64,000 bases of DNA from Cylindrotheca closterium. Taxonomy: Eukaryota; Bacillariophyta; Bacillariophyceae; Bacillariales; Bacillariaceae. Both the position numbers and the translations under genes were made by a program. The stretch covers positions 124,001-188,000 of the forward strand of contig CAKOGP040002191.1 of assembly GCA_933822405.4 (NCBI GenBank). Direction: 5' to 3'. The first letter of the stretch is position 1; the number at the start of each line of letters is the position of its first letter. This document shows, piece after piece, positions 1 through 8,591 of the stretch. The notes beneath the pieces were generated by a model that ran no database searches, was not told the DNA's origin, and saw nothing but the letters and a program-made list of their open reading frames with translations.

Positions 1-108
1 CCACATGGAAACGATATTCTGAAATGCATCAAGAGTTCACCCAATTGGCGGGAACTACCAGGACACGTTGCCTGTCACAAGTGGGCAAAACAACTACTCA
101 AGAAATAA
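1..108 (+). CDS. C-terminal end of a protein cut by the left window edge
   Basis: Frame 1 is open from the first base to a TAA at 106-108, giving 35 residues that read like coding sequence: basic and mixed, with a Cys-His pair, ending WAKQLLKK. No start is in the window, so this would be the last exon or 3' end of a gene lying to the left. The function cannot be told from so short a piece. A chance open frame of this length is possible, so confidence is low. Confidence 0.35.
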   Translation, partial: PHGNDILKCIKSSPNWRELPGHVACHKWAKQLLKK

Positions 109-287
109 AATGATATATAATCGCGTCCGCTTTATTAAGTTTTGGGGTCCACGAGCGGGTTGTGGCTCCTGACGACTGCTGGTTGGATACAAACAATATT
201 TTCAAAAGATGGTTCAAAATGTAGTCGTGTGTGGTCTTGCAAAATTGAAATCGTGAGTGGTCATCCATGATATATGTACAACAGACT

Positions 288-866
288 TTACTCCTTATTG
301 GTGGCCATGCGACTTCCTCGAATCATATCATAGGAAAGCGCACCGTAAACCTCAATCCAATCAGTCTTGACCTCAGCAAACTCTCCTTCGCCAAGATTAC
401 ACGAGATTGCTTCCATCAAGGCCCGGCCCATACTTGGAAAGAATTCTGGTTTGACACCATATCTTGAGTGCTTTTCTCCTAATTCAAGTAAGATTTCAGT
501 CAGCATTTCCACCTCTGGACCGAGAAGAGAAAGGGCACGATCGATCATTTGGACAAAGTACTTGGCATGCTTGACAAAGCGTTTATTCGTGAGGACTTCA
601 TCCGACGTTGGGTCCATGTCATCTGGAAAGCCAAAGATACGCTGAGCTTCTGGCTCTAGTGCAAAGAACCTTTAGCAGTGCAAAGGAAGAAGAAAGATTG
701 GTTAGAAATTAGCATTCTTTGTCCTAAAGTCATTCTCAAAAGATAACAGGTCGTACTTTTGAAAGAGCTTCGTTCCAACCACAGACTCAAAGTCCTTGAT
801 TCTTCTGATCCTTTCCCATGTGTCAATCACATTGGAGACGGTAGAATATGACATGTCGGAAACCAT
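288..866 (-). CDS. globin G1 (single-domain, two exons)
   Basis: Single-domain globin of 163 residues; such proteins bind haem and a gas ligand (O2 or NO). Exon 1 is 866-757, the intron 756-670 (87 nt, GTACGA donor), exon 2 669-288. The frame joins to give KFFALEPEAQRIFGF, matching globins G2-G4 in this window. The fold markers are present: an A-helix Trp in the first exon, an IFGF motif at the CD corner, a distal (E7) candidate His in RFVKHAKYF, and a proximal (F8) candidate His in GEKHSRYGVKPEFFP. Having both His is compatible with a six-coordinate, neuroglobin-like haem; that is inference. It is the most divergent of the four copies and faces away from the tandem array. An ACGTCA element lies about 100 bp upstream. 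No targeting peptide is evident, so a cytosolic location is likely. Confidence 0.88.
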
Positions 867-1507
867 TTTGTTCTGTTGGTGCTGTTGTTGTTTGAATGAA
901 TAGTCTCGTGTCAAAATGAAGCAAAATGTCAATAATTATTGTGAATGACCTTCGACCTTTGCACAATAACGTCACTCGTGCTTCTTCTCTATCCGTGCTA
1001 TTTTCCAGCGATTGGGTGGGAAGTTGGTAAAGAATGTTCTGCCTGGTTCCATCAAGTCATTACAATAATGGTAGATGGTAGGCAGGCAGGTAGGGCCGGA
1101 TGTCCCAATTTCTTTCAAACATTTACCGTAGTTTGGGGCATTTTTTGAATATGTTTTGTTCGAAGATAAATGTATTTTTTAAAGACTTTATTTGAGCGGA
1201 CGGGCGTTTCCACGACTGTCAAAATCTTCAGTCAGTCTGGACGTGTGCGTTCTGTATAGCAAGCATCTGGTTCCTGAACCATATAGGCACGGACCCGGTA
1301 GTAACTGACTGGTACTATCATCCTTGTTATGATTTCGAGCACGAACTATAAGGTTATATCGATCAACAATAGTAGTCCAAGTCCAGGTTTCAGTACTACT
1401 GTTTTGATTTGTAATATTTTTATACTTTTATATACATAGTTGGCAGTCAGTAATTTACAGTCCATATATTGCTTCAATCATCATGATGATGTAGTGAGAG
1501 ATATCCC
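867..1507. other. intergenic between G1 and the ATP-grasp gene
   Basis: Apart from the ACGTCA element, no gene, RNA or clear repeat is seen. It holds the G1 promoter and the 3' flank of the ATP-grasp gene; AT-rich runs lie near 1400-1440. Confidence 0.5.
969..974 (-). promoter_or_regulatory. TGACGT element upstream of globin G1
   Basis: ACGTCA on the plus strand (TGACGT in the gene's direction), about 103 bp before the G1 ATG. The same hexamer lies 104-148 bp upstream of the three other globin genes. TGACGT/ACGTCA is the core of the diatom CO2/cAMP-responsive element bound by bZIP factors. Its function here is inference. Confidence 0.45.
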
Positions 1508-2977
1508 TTAGGACGCTTCTTCCACTTGAAAGATGCCCTCTGCCAAGATTTCGTTCAGCTTCTCATAGTCAGCGGCAAGTTGATCCTTGTCAGTGTGGAC
1601 AAGTGTCACTTCTCCTGGAACGGAGGGCATATCCACTGTTTTCAAGAGATTATCACCTTTGGAAACTCCAAATAGGTGGCTGTAGTACGATGGCAATGCC
1701 TCGATTCTTTTCCACTGGGACGGAATCACACTCGCCAAGACTCCCTCAATGTGAGAGCGCATCTTGACTTGTTGACAGTAGCTATTGGCTGTCATTGGTC
1801 GAGACGGAATGCAATCAAAAAGCTTGCCTCCATTGAGGTAGACGTCCATCAACATGGACAATTGGTCGTAGCCCATGCAGATTTCCGCCGGTCGCACCCA
1901 GGCTCCATTGCCACCATGCAGACGGCAATTGAGCTCGACCAAAACAGGTCCTCGTGCAGTGTACATGACTTCGGCATGGATGGCTCCACTTTGGAACCCG
2001 ACAGCCTTGAGAACCTTTTCGGTGTACTCTAGGATCTCCTCACAATTGGGATCCGAAATGACTTGGAGCTCCTTGCTGAAACAAACAAAGGCGGCGCCAT
2101 TGTATGGACGCTTGTCGTACTTCCACATGGCGGTGGTCTTGATTCTACCGTCGCAAACAACAGAGTTGACAATGTATTCTGTTCCCTTCAAATACTCTTG
2201 GAGAAGGACACCGGCTTGGTCGTAGTGGCGGTACTTGTTTCGGCAATGGGCCTTATGTTCTCCCACAAGAATCTTGTAGTAGGCTTCCCAGACAGCCTTT
2301 GGCGAGTCGCAAAAGGTGACCCCAACAGATCCAGCACCTGTTTGTGGCTTGACCACAAAGGAAGTTCCGGGTTCGTGATTCTCGTCTAGAAAGGCTTTGA
2401 CATCAGCTTCGCAGAGTGCAAGCTTTTCTCGGACAGCATCGAGACCGCTTTCGCGAATGGTGTTGGCTTGCAAATGCTTGTCAACTTTGGTGTTGAGAAT
2501 GGGAATTCCACTTCCTCGAAGGTGAGTAGTACCCAACTTTAGGTTGAGACCGTCGGCGATTTGATCTTCCAACAGGACACCAAACTCGCTGCCGCACATT
2601 ACAGCTGCAACCGTCATATTGGTGGTAGCCGCCAAGATAGCAAGAAGAGTATCCTCCAGCGCTCCATCTTCGTGGGTGATGACGCCCAAAAAGTCTTCCC
2701 GCGGACGTCCAGAGTTCTTGAAATGTTTCTCACGAGCAGCAGGCTGAGATCTGTCGCTCCAGACAATGACGACACTGTAGATGCCAGATTCAAAAACCTT
2801 ATCTTGAAGGATGACACCAGTCGACATTGGGTCCACCAGAACCACCACTTGTTGCAAAGGTGATGAGGTGAGAACCGAAGTACTAGGGGATGGGAATTCC
2901 AAGTCAATCATTCCCATTCTCATAGGAACGGCCCCGTCAGTAGTAGTGGCTTGGAAAGTGTCAGGTCGAGGAGCCAT
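1508..2977 (-). CDS. ATP-grasp family ligase
   Basis: Intronless, 489 residues from the first ATG (2977). The C-terminal two thirds carries ATP-grasp features: a nucleotide-binding glycine-rich stretch (VKPQTGAGSVGVTF), the segment GVLLQEYLKGTEY, and the metal-binding Glu/Asn block VELNCRLHGGNG. ATP-grasp enzymes join a carboxylate to an amine or thiol through an acyl-phosphate. The arrangement resembles L-amino-acid ligases, carnosine-synthase-like and biotin-carboxylase-like members, and the N-terminal part (VVVLVDPMSTGVILQ) fits the Rossmann-like preATP-grasp domain. The substrate cannot be assigned. No transit peptide is evident. It sits between G1 and the G2-G4 array with no sign of functional coupling. 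Confidence 0.85.
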   Translation of the reverse strand: MAPRPDTFQATTTDGAVPMRMGMIDLEFPSPSTSVLTSSPLQQVVVLVDPMSTGVILQDKVFESGIYSVVIVWSDRSQPAAREKHFKNSGRPREDFLGVITHEDGALEDTLLAILAATTNMTVAAVMCGSEFGVLLEDQIADGLNLKLGTTHLRGSGIPILNTKVDKHLQANTIRESGLDAVREKLALCEADVKAFLDENHEPGTSFVVKPQTGAGSVGVTFCDSPKAVWEAYYKILVGEHKAHCRNKYRHYDQAGVLLQEYLKGTEYIVNSVVCDGRIKTTAMWKYDKRPYNGAAFVCFSKELQVISDPNCEEILEYTEKVLKAVGFQSGAIHAEVMYTARGPVLVELNCRLHGGNGAWVRPAEICMGYDQLSMLMDVYLNGGKLFDCIPSRPMTANSYCQQVKMRSHIEGVLASVIPSQWKRIEALPSYYSHLFGVSKGDNLLKTVDMPSVPGEVTLVHTDKDQLAADYEKLNEILAEGIFQVEEAS

Positions 2978-3699
2978 GGTTAGCAACGAAAAGGTTGATC
3001 GATTGATTTCCTGAGAGAAGAAGACAAGCTCAAAGGATCGAGGCGAAACGCACTCCTTCGATTATGAAAGATTGTGAGACAGTTTGAAGGTTTCCTTTTG
3101 CAGCAAAGAGTTGCTCGTCGCTGATTGTTGTTTGCTAGGTGTGATACAATACAGGCATTGCCGTAGAGACGGGCCCAATCCCGGGAGATGCTTTCTTTGT
3201 TTCAGAACGTTATTGCTTTCATCGATTGATTTCCGTGCGGATTGCACATACTGTATTCAGTATGGGCGGTACTGTACTGTAGGCGGTATAGGTATGGTGG
3301 AATTTGAACGCAGTCCTCCTTTTTGTTTGAAGTTGGGAGATTCGAAGTTATGGAGACAGACACGACTCATAAAACTTGTGGTGGGCGGGAACAAAAGCGT
3401 AAGAATACCAGCAGAGAAGATGGACAACCAGACAATACAAACAAGAATGAAAAACACCGGGGTAAATAGATCTGTGTCTGATCGCATCTTACGTGCTGTC
3501 CGATCAAGAGAATGAATGAATCTCTGAATGACCTTGATCTTGTTCCACACGAGCCTTGTGGATCTTGTTCCAAGAGCCCTGTGGAGCGGTGTAGTACCAT
3601 AGCCCGTAGGACCACTGAGGACTTGGAAAAAAAGGACTGTCTGCCAATGTCAGTTCGATGATGGGTTCGCTATTCGTAGAAAAGCAGCTTAATTGCAAT

Positions 3700-3707
3700 T
3701 GACGTCA
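3700..3707. promoter_or_regulatory. perfect CRE palindrome TGACGTCA
   Basis: Eight-base palindrome matching the bZIP/CREB site, about 500 bp upstream of G2 and 720 bp upstream of the ATP-grasp start. It could serve either gene or neither. Confidence 0.35.
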
Positions 3708-4090
3708 GCGAGGACTATTGTATATCAGAATATTCGAAAACGGCTGAAAGACTAGCGCAACTTTAATTGTGATTTTTGAATACGTTCGGTATCCCCTGCC
3801 TGGTCCTGTCAACAAAAATATCAAAGGACCATATTAGCGAATCATTGAGTCAAATCAGGAGGTGGCAATCTTGGTTACAAACGGCGTGCGAGCGGAAAGT
3901 GTCCGAAGTTAGGTGACCCGGGCCAAAGGATCCAATGTGGATGCAAGGTTTTTCCGAGATGTTTTGTGATTGATAAGTGAACCAAATCTTTTACAATATA
4001 GTTTCTACGTGAGACAGACGCCTTTGTCTTTTCTCTAATCACTGAAATTCTGAGCAGAAGAAGGCGGTTGGAAAAACTTTTGTGAAAAAC

Positions 4091-4096
4091 ACGTCA
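4091..4096 (+). promoter_or_regulatory. ACGTCA element upstream of globin G2
   Basis: ACGTCA in an AAAAACACGTCACA context, 104 bp before the G2 ATG. The same extended context recurs upstream of G3, so the promoter was duplicated with the gene. Confidence 0.45.
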
Positions 4097-4199
4097 CATA
4101 CTGAATGCCTTATCGCCATATTCTCACATCAGAAAGCACTCGCAAGAGTCTCACAAAATCAAAATCGAACAGTTTTCATTCATTCTTCAAACAGATATC

Positions 4200-4830
4200 A
4201 TGGTAGCAACAATGTCCTTTTCCACCATCAACAATGTCATTGAGACTTGGGAAACGATCCGAAGAATGCCCGAGTGGGAGAAAGAAGTCGGCGTTGGACT
4301 CTTTGCCAAGTAAGTTTATCCCTTGCACACTGGAATTGTATCACCGGCTATGAACCTCCATGACTAACTGATAGCTTCAACCTTCTAGATTCTTCAAAAT
4401 GGAGCCTGAAGCCAAAACAATCTTTGGATTCCGCGAGGATTTGGATGTCACTGATTACAAAGTCCTTATTAGTCCACGATTTGTCGCACATGCCATGCAA
4501 TTCGTTACAATGATCGACAGGGCCTTGAACATGCTCGGACCATCAGATGAGATGTTGTCGGAAGTTCTCATTGACATTGGAGCTAAGCATGCAAGATACG
4601 GTGTCAAACCAGAGTACTTTCCTACCATGGGAAAAGCCTTGGTCTCTGTACTGAGTTCCAATCTCGGTGATGTATTCACAATGGAAGTTCAAGAGTCATG
4701 GATTGAAGTGTACAATGCTCTGTCTCATGACATGATCAAAGGTCACAGCGAAGTTTACACTGTTAAAATGAACGACGCCAACAGGCAAATTGAGCCACAA
4801 CACCAAGTTGATTCTCGAGTATGGGCCTAA
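4200..4830 (+). CDS. globin G2 (single-domain, two exons)
   Basis: Globin of 183 residues. Exon 1 is 4200-4309 (110 nt), the intron 4310-4388 (79 nt, GTAAGT...CTAG), exon 2 4389-4830. Landmarks: Trp17 and Trp26 in the N-terminal helix, Phe51 at the CD corner (IFGF), candidate distal His71 in RFVAHAMQF, candidate proximal His104 in GAKHARYGVKPEYFP. The 33-residue E7-F8 spacing is close to that of neuroglobin-like proteins. Likely a cytosolic haem protein acting in O2 binding, NO dioxygenation or redox sensing; which one cannot be told. First of three tandem copies; it lacks one residue in the SSNLGDVF segment compared with G3 and G4. Confidence 0.92.
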
Positions 4831-5478
4831 ATGATCTATGGTACCTCTTGTTCACCCCCAACTCATGTATCATAAGTAACAATAGGGATCTTCATTCGAT
4901 TTTGAAAGTACTTGTCCTTCTTTACGTAGTGGTCTACGACTTTTAAACGAGTTGCTACTTTATGAGTAGTCCACCAGCGCCATTCCGGTCAACCAACTAA
5001 TTATTAATCCATTATAGTGTCTAATACAAGCAACCTTGGTCTAGAAAGAAGCTCCGACATTCCACACGGTTCACTGATGTATGATATAGTATTGAAATAG
5101 CTGCTACCGGAGTATCAACAGAACGGTGTTGTGGCTGGCTTTTCAGTTGTTCTATTTTTTTTAAAGGCAGCAACGGCATCCGAGATCAAACATTTTTTTC
5201 ATCCTATCGTGCCTTGTCTATAAACGGTCATCAGAATGAGACAGACGCCTTCCAATCATGGTTGGATTGGTTCCATTCAAATGTCGACGAGGTCCCTCAG
5301 TTTGATGCGGTTTTTTTTTAAATGAAAAACACGTCACAGTCACAGAACGTAGAATTTTGTCTTCGTGTGTGTATAATACTGTACTGCCATAACAGAGATT
5401 CTTTGTAACAATTTCCACCACAAATCCCACAAAATACAATTCAGACCAGGTTATTTTTCTTTCCACAACACACATACC
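4831..5478. other. intergenic between G2 and G3
   Basis: No gene seen. It contains the G3 promoter with the duplicated motifs GAGACAGACGCCTT (5238-5251) and AAAAACACGTCAC (around 5326), both also present upstream of G2. Confidence 0.5.
5331..5336 (+). promoter_or_regulatory. ACGTCA element upstream of globin G3
   Basis: ACGTCA 143 bp before the G3 ATG, in the same AAAAACACGTCACA context as in the G2 promoter. Confidence 0.45.
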
Positions 5479-6114
5479 ATGGTAGCAGCAATGTCCTTCA
5501 AGACTATCAACAATGTCATTGAGACTTGGGAAACGATTCGAAGAATGCCCGAATGGGAGAAGGAGATCGGGGTTGGTCTATTTGCCAAGTAAGTTTCTGC
5601 CTCGCTGCAATTGCAATGGTACACCCAGGCAGGACTCCTCTTTACTCACCGATGTTTTCGCCCTTCTAGATTCTTCAAAATGGAACCGGAAGCCAAGGCC
5701 ATCTTTGGATTTCGTGAGGATTTGGACGTTACTGATTACAAAGTCCTGATTAGTCCGCGATTCGTCGCACATGCCATGCAATTCGTCACTATGATTGACA
5801 AGGCATTGAACATGATGGGCCCTTCCGATGAAATGTTGTCGGAAATTCTTATGGACATTGGAGCCAAACATGCCCGATACGGTGTCAAGCCAGAATATTT
5901 TCCTACCATGGGAAAAGCCTTGGTCTCTGTGGTGGGTTCTAATCTTGGTGAAGATGTTTTCACAATGGAAGTGCAAGAGTCATGGATTGAGGTATACAAT
6001 GCCATGTCGCATGACATGATTAAGGGTCTCGGCGAAGTTTACACGGTGAAAAAGAACGACATCAGCACAGAAATTGAGCCACAACAGCAAGTTGATTCTG
6101 CGATATGGACATAG
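5479..6114 (+). CDS. globin G3 (single-domain, two exons)
   Basis: Globin of 184 residues. Exon 1 is 5479-5588, again 110 nt; the intron is 5589-5669 (81 nt) and exon 2 5670-6114. It is nearly identical to G2 and G4 over the haem pocket, with candidate E7 His in RFVAHAMQF and F8 His in GAKHARYGV. Differences are concentrated in the C-terminal tail after the last globin helix, where it ends IEPQQQVDSAIWT. Middle copy of the tandem array, with a promoter segment duplicated from G2. Confidence 0.92.
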
Positions 6115-6704
6115 ATCATTTATCCCTCATTTGTTTTGTAACTAATAGCTATTAATAAGAATATGTTCTTTTAAAAAATATTTTTTCTCTATTTTCTCAT
6201 GATTCCGACTTCATAAGCAGTCAGCAGATATGGAGGTAAACAACTCATCGTAACAGCAATTACAGCAGCATTATCCATGTAATATCCTTCCGTGTCCGTT
6301 TCAATTTTAGTCAGCGAGTTTAGCGTTCTGACGATAAGAATTCAGCTTCTGTAGTTTTTTGTCCATATCACACTTACCGCATCCTACTGATACTGAACCT
6401 ACCATACTTTTTTATTGATCCCTTTTATCAGTCAGTGGACCCGCAGCTTCCGCTTCCAAAGAACATTCCGAATGCGTTTACAGTAGGTACCATATTATAG
6501 AATACAAATTACGCTGCTTCGGGGAGTGACTCACTCATGCACTCAGTAAAAACGTCATACGTGTCAGAAGAGTGGCTCATGCACTTTCAAGCTGACACGA
6601 CTCGGTTTTGAAACGCACATTCGTTTGTCTCACAAAATAGAAATAACATTTCGCTCATTCATTCATTCATTTATTCGTTGATTTCTCCGAAAAAATAGAT
6701 AACC
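6115..6704. other. intergenic between G3 and G4
   Basis: No gene seen. It holds the G4 promoter with an ACGTCA site at 6552 and short ATTC runs just before the start codon. Confidence 0.5.
6552..6557 (+). promoter_or_regulatory. ACGTCA element upstream of globin G4
   Basis: ACGTCATACGTGTCAG context, 148 bp before the G4 ATG. Fourth globin promoter with this hexamer at 100-150 bp. Confidence 0.45.
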
Positions 6705-7349
6705 ATGGTAGCAACAATGTCCTTCAAGACCATCAACAATGTCATTGAGACTTGGGAAACGATCCGAGGAACTCCCGAGTGGGAGAAGGAAATTGGAGTA
6801 GGGCTCTTTGCCAAGTAAGTTTCTCCCGCGGCCTTGCACACTAGTACTGCTGTAATGGAAACGCCGCCGATTTTGGATAGCTGACACGTTCACTCTCCTA
6901 TTAGATTCTTCAAAATGGAGCCTGAAGCCAAGCCCATCTTTGGATTTCATGAAGATTTGGACGTCACTGACTACAAAGTTCTCATCAGCCCGCGATTTGT
7001 CGCCCATGCCATGCAATTCGTCACCATGATTGACAAGGCATTGAACATGCTAGGGCCGACCGATGAAATGTTGTCGGAAATTCTTATGGATATTGGGGCC
7101 AAACATGCTCGATACGGTGTCAAGCCAGAATACTTCCCTACCATGGGAAAAGCCTTGGTCTCTGTGGTTGGCTCCAATCTTGGTGAAGATGTTTTCACGA
7201 CGGAAGTCCAAGAGTCGTGGATTGAAGTATACAATGCCATGTCGCATGACATGATTAAGGGTCATAGCGAAGTTTACACAGTGACAAAGGATGACATCGT
7301 CCTTCGAACTAAACCGCAACAGCAAGTGGATTCTCGGATATGGGCATAG
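6705..7349 (+). CDS. globin G4 (single-domain, two exons)
   Basis: Globin of 184 residues. Exon 1 is 6705-6814 (110 nt), the intron 6815-6904 (90 nt), exon 2 6905-7349. The haem-pocket residues are as in G2 and G3 (His in RFVAHAMQF, His in GAKHARYGV, Phe at IFGF). Exon 1 starts with the same MVATMSFKTINN block. Last copy of the tandem array. Its 3' end lies only 150 bp from the convergent plastid-protein gene. Confidence 0.92.
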
Positions 7350-7499
7350 ATGGTCTATACGCCCCACACCATGTACAATTTTTTACTGCTATAATAGTAA
7401 TCTACATTCATATTCTTTAGAGTCAGTTAATGCTTAAGGTGTGTATGAGGTTCCACAATTTGCCTACAGTTGTTGTTTTTCACCTACGGAAGCCTCCTT

Positions 7500-8216
7500 T
7501 CAATCGAATATATCCGGCTGTTTAATTCGTTTCCTGTTATCATACGATACCCAACAGTTCCCGCATTCCGAATTACATCCCGAGTCCACACAGTTGAATG
7601 TTAACGAAAGAACACTTGGATCTGAAGTTGCAAGCTCGGTGAATTGTTCGGTATTCTGAAAAGCCTTCGGTGCAACAGAACGGGCCTTTTCGAAATTCTT
7701 TTCTGGTTCCATTAGGTAGACTTCAGGAGTTCGAACGACTGCTGCAGCAAGCTGCTCTTCTGAGAACTGGAGCGGGCCAGTGATAGCCCAGTCAAGCGCA
7801 GCTTCCAATTTATCCTTTTTTGGGATGTATGTCTTCATGTATTTCTTGGCAAACTTGCTTGTCACCTTGACCCAGGCCCTCCAACCATTTGCTTTGGCCA
7901 GTGCAATCTCTGCTGAATCTTCTGGTAGGCCGGTCTTGCTACAAACAAGTTCAATTGCTTCTATCCACGACGGTATCGCAAGTTCATCCCCAGTTTCTTC
8001 AATGGCTTCACGAATGGATGGCAAAAGGTCAGCTTCGGCTTCAGAAAGAGTAGTTTCAACAAAGAGGCAGCAGCTCGATGATGAAACAACCTCTCCTGAA
8101 TTCGAAAGCAGCCGCAGATGTGGTATTCTTCCAGAGGTTGTGAATCCATTCGTGGCTTGTAAGGTTCCCAAAAAGAGAACGAAGAATAGAATATAAGGCA
8201 AGTCCATGCAGTTCAT
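7500..8216 (-). CDS. plastid-targeted protein of unknown function with a Cys cluster
   Basis: Intronless, 238 residues. The N-terminus has a hydrophobic signal peptide (about residues 5-22) followed by a cut site before Phe (ATNG/FTTSGR). This is the F+1 rule of diatom bipartite plastid presequences, so import into the complex plastid is likely. The mature part is mostly helical. One segment (about residues 150-185, SEEQLAAAVVRTPEVYL) faintly resembles an mTERF-type helical repeat. Near the C-terminus four Cys are spaced C-x4-C-x3-C-x2-C, which could bind a metal or be redox active. No family was recognised with confidence. Confidence 0.72.
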   Translation of the reverse strand: MNCMDLPYILFFVLFLGTLQATNGFTTSGRIPHLRLLSNSGEVVSSSSCCLFVETTLSEAEADLLPSIREAIEETGDELAIPSWIEAIELVCSKTGLPEDSAEIALAKANGWRAWVKVTSKFAKKYMKTYIPKKDKLEAALDWAITGPLQFSEEQLAAAVVRTPEVYLMEPEKNFEKARSVAPKAFQNTEQFTELATSDPSVLSLTFNCVDSGCNSECGNCWVSYDNRKRIKQPDIFD

Positions 8217-8591
8217 TCTTCTTCAAGGCAATATACGGTAATATTGAAACAGTTGAAACAATATACAGTAATGCGATGAACGGAAGGTGCGATGATGATG
8301 ACGTCGAGAATTATTTTTCACTTCGGTCGAGCCGGTCGAACAGCATCGACCTATTCGACCACACATCTGAGATAAAAGTCAGTAATCGGCCTAGAAAAGT
8401 ACCTTCGTGCATCGCATGCCCTTATTGGCATTTCTACTACAGTACTACGGTATCGGGGACTGTATTTAGGCCATTGCCCCAAATGTAACACCTACCAAGA
8501 AGACAGATGACAGTAAACTGGTATTTGACAAGCGAAAATGGATAATGTATTATAAAATTAACCCCCCAAAACTGCGGCACTTGGTTGCAGT
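8217..8591. other. intergenic between the plastid-protein gene and GP1
   Basis: It holds the upstream region of the plastid-protein gene, including TGACGTCG around 8298, and the 3' flank of GP1. No gene seen. Confidence 0.5.

Larger units (their letters stand above)
2978..4199. other. long intergenic region between the ATP-grasp gene and G2
   Basis: It holds the divergent promoters. A perfect CRE palindrome (TGACGTCA) is at 3700-3707. A minus-strand frame around 3257-3487 could encode a short protein with one hydrophobic helix, but it is not supported otherwise. A GAGACAGACGCCTT motif at 4011 recurs upstream of G3. Confidence 0.5.

Noticed and set aside
3084..3515. Plus-strand 143-residue frame and overlapping minus-strand frame with one hydrophobic helix (about 3257-3487)
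   Set aside because: The two frames compete, neither shows conserved motifs or a splice structure, and the region lies between divergent promoters.
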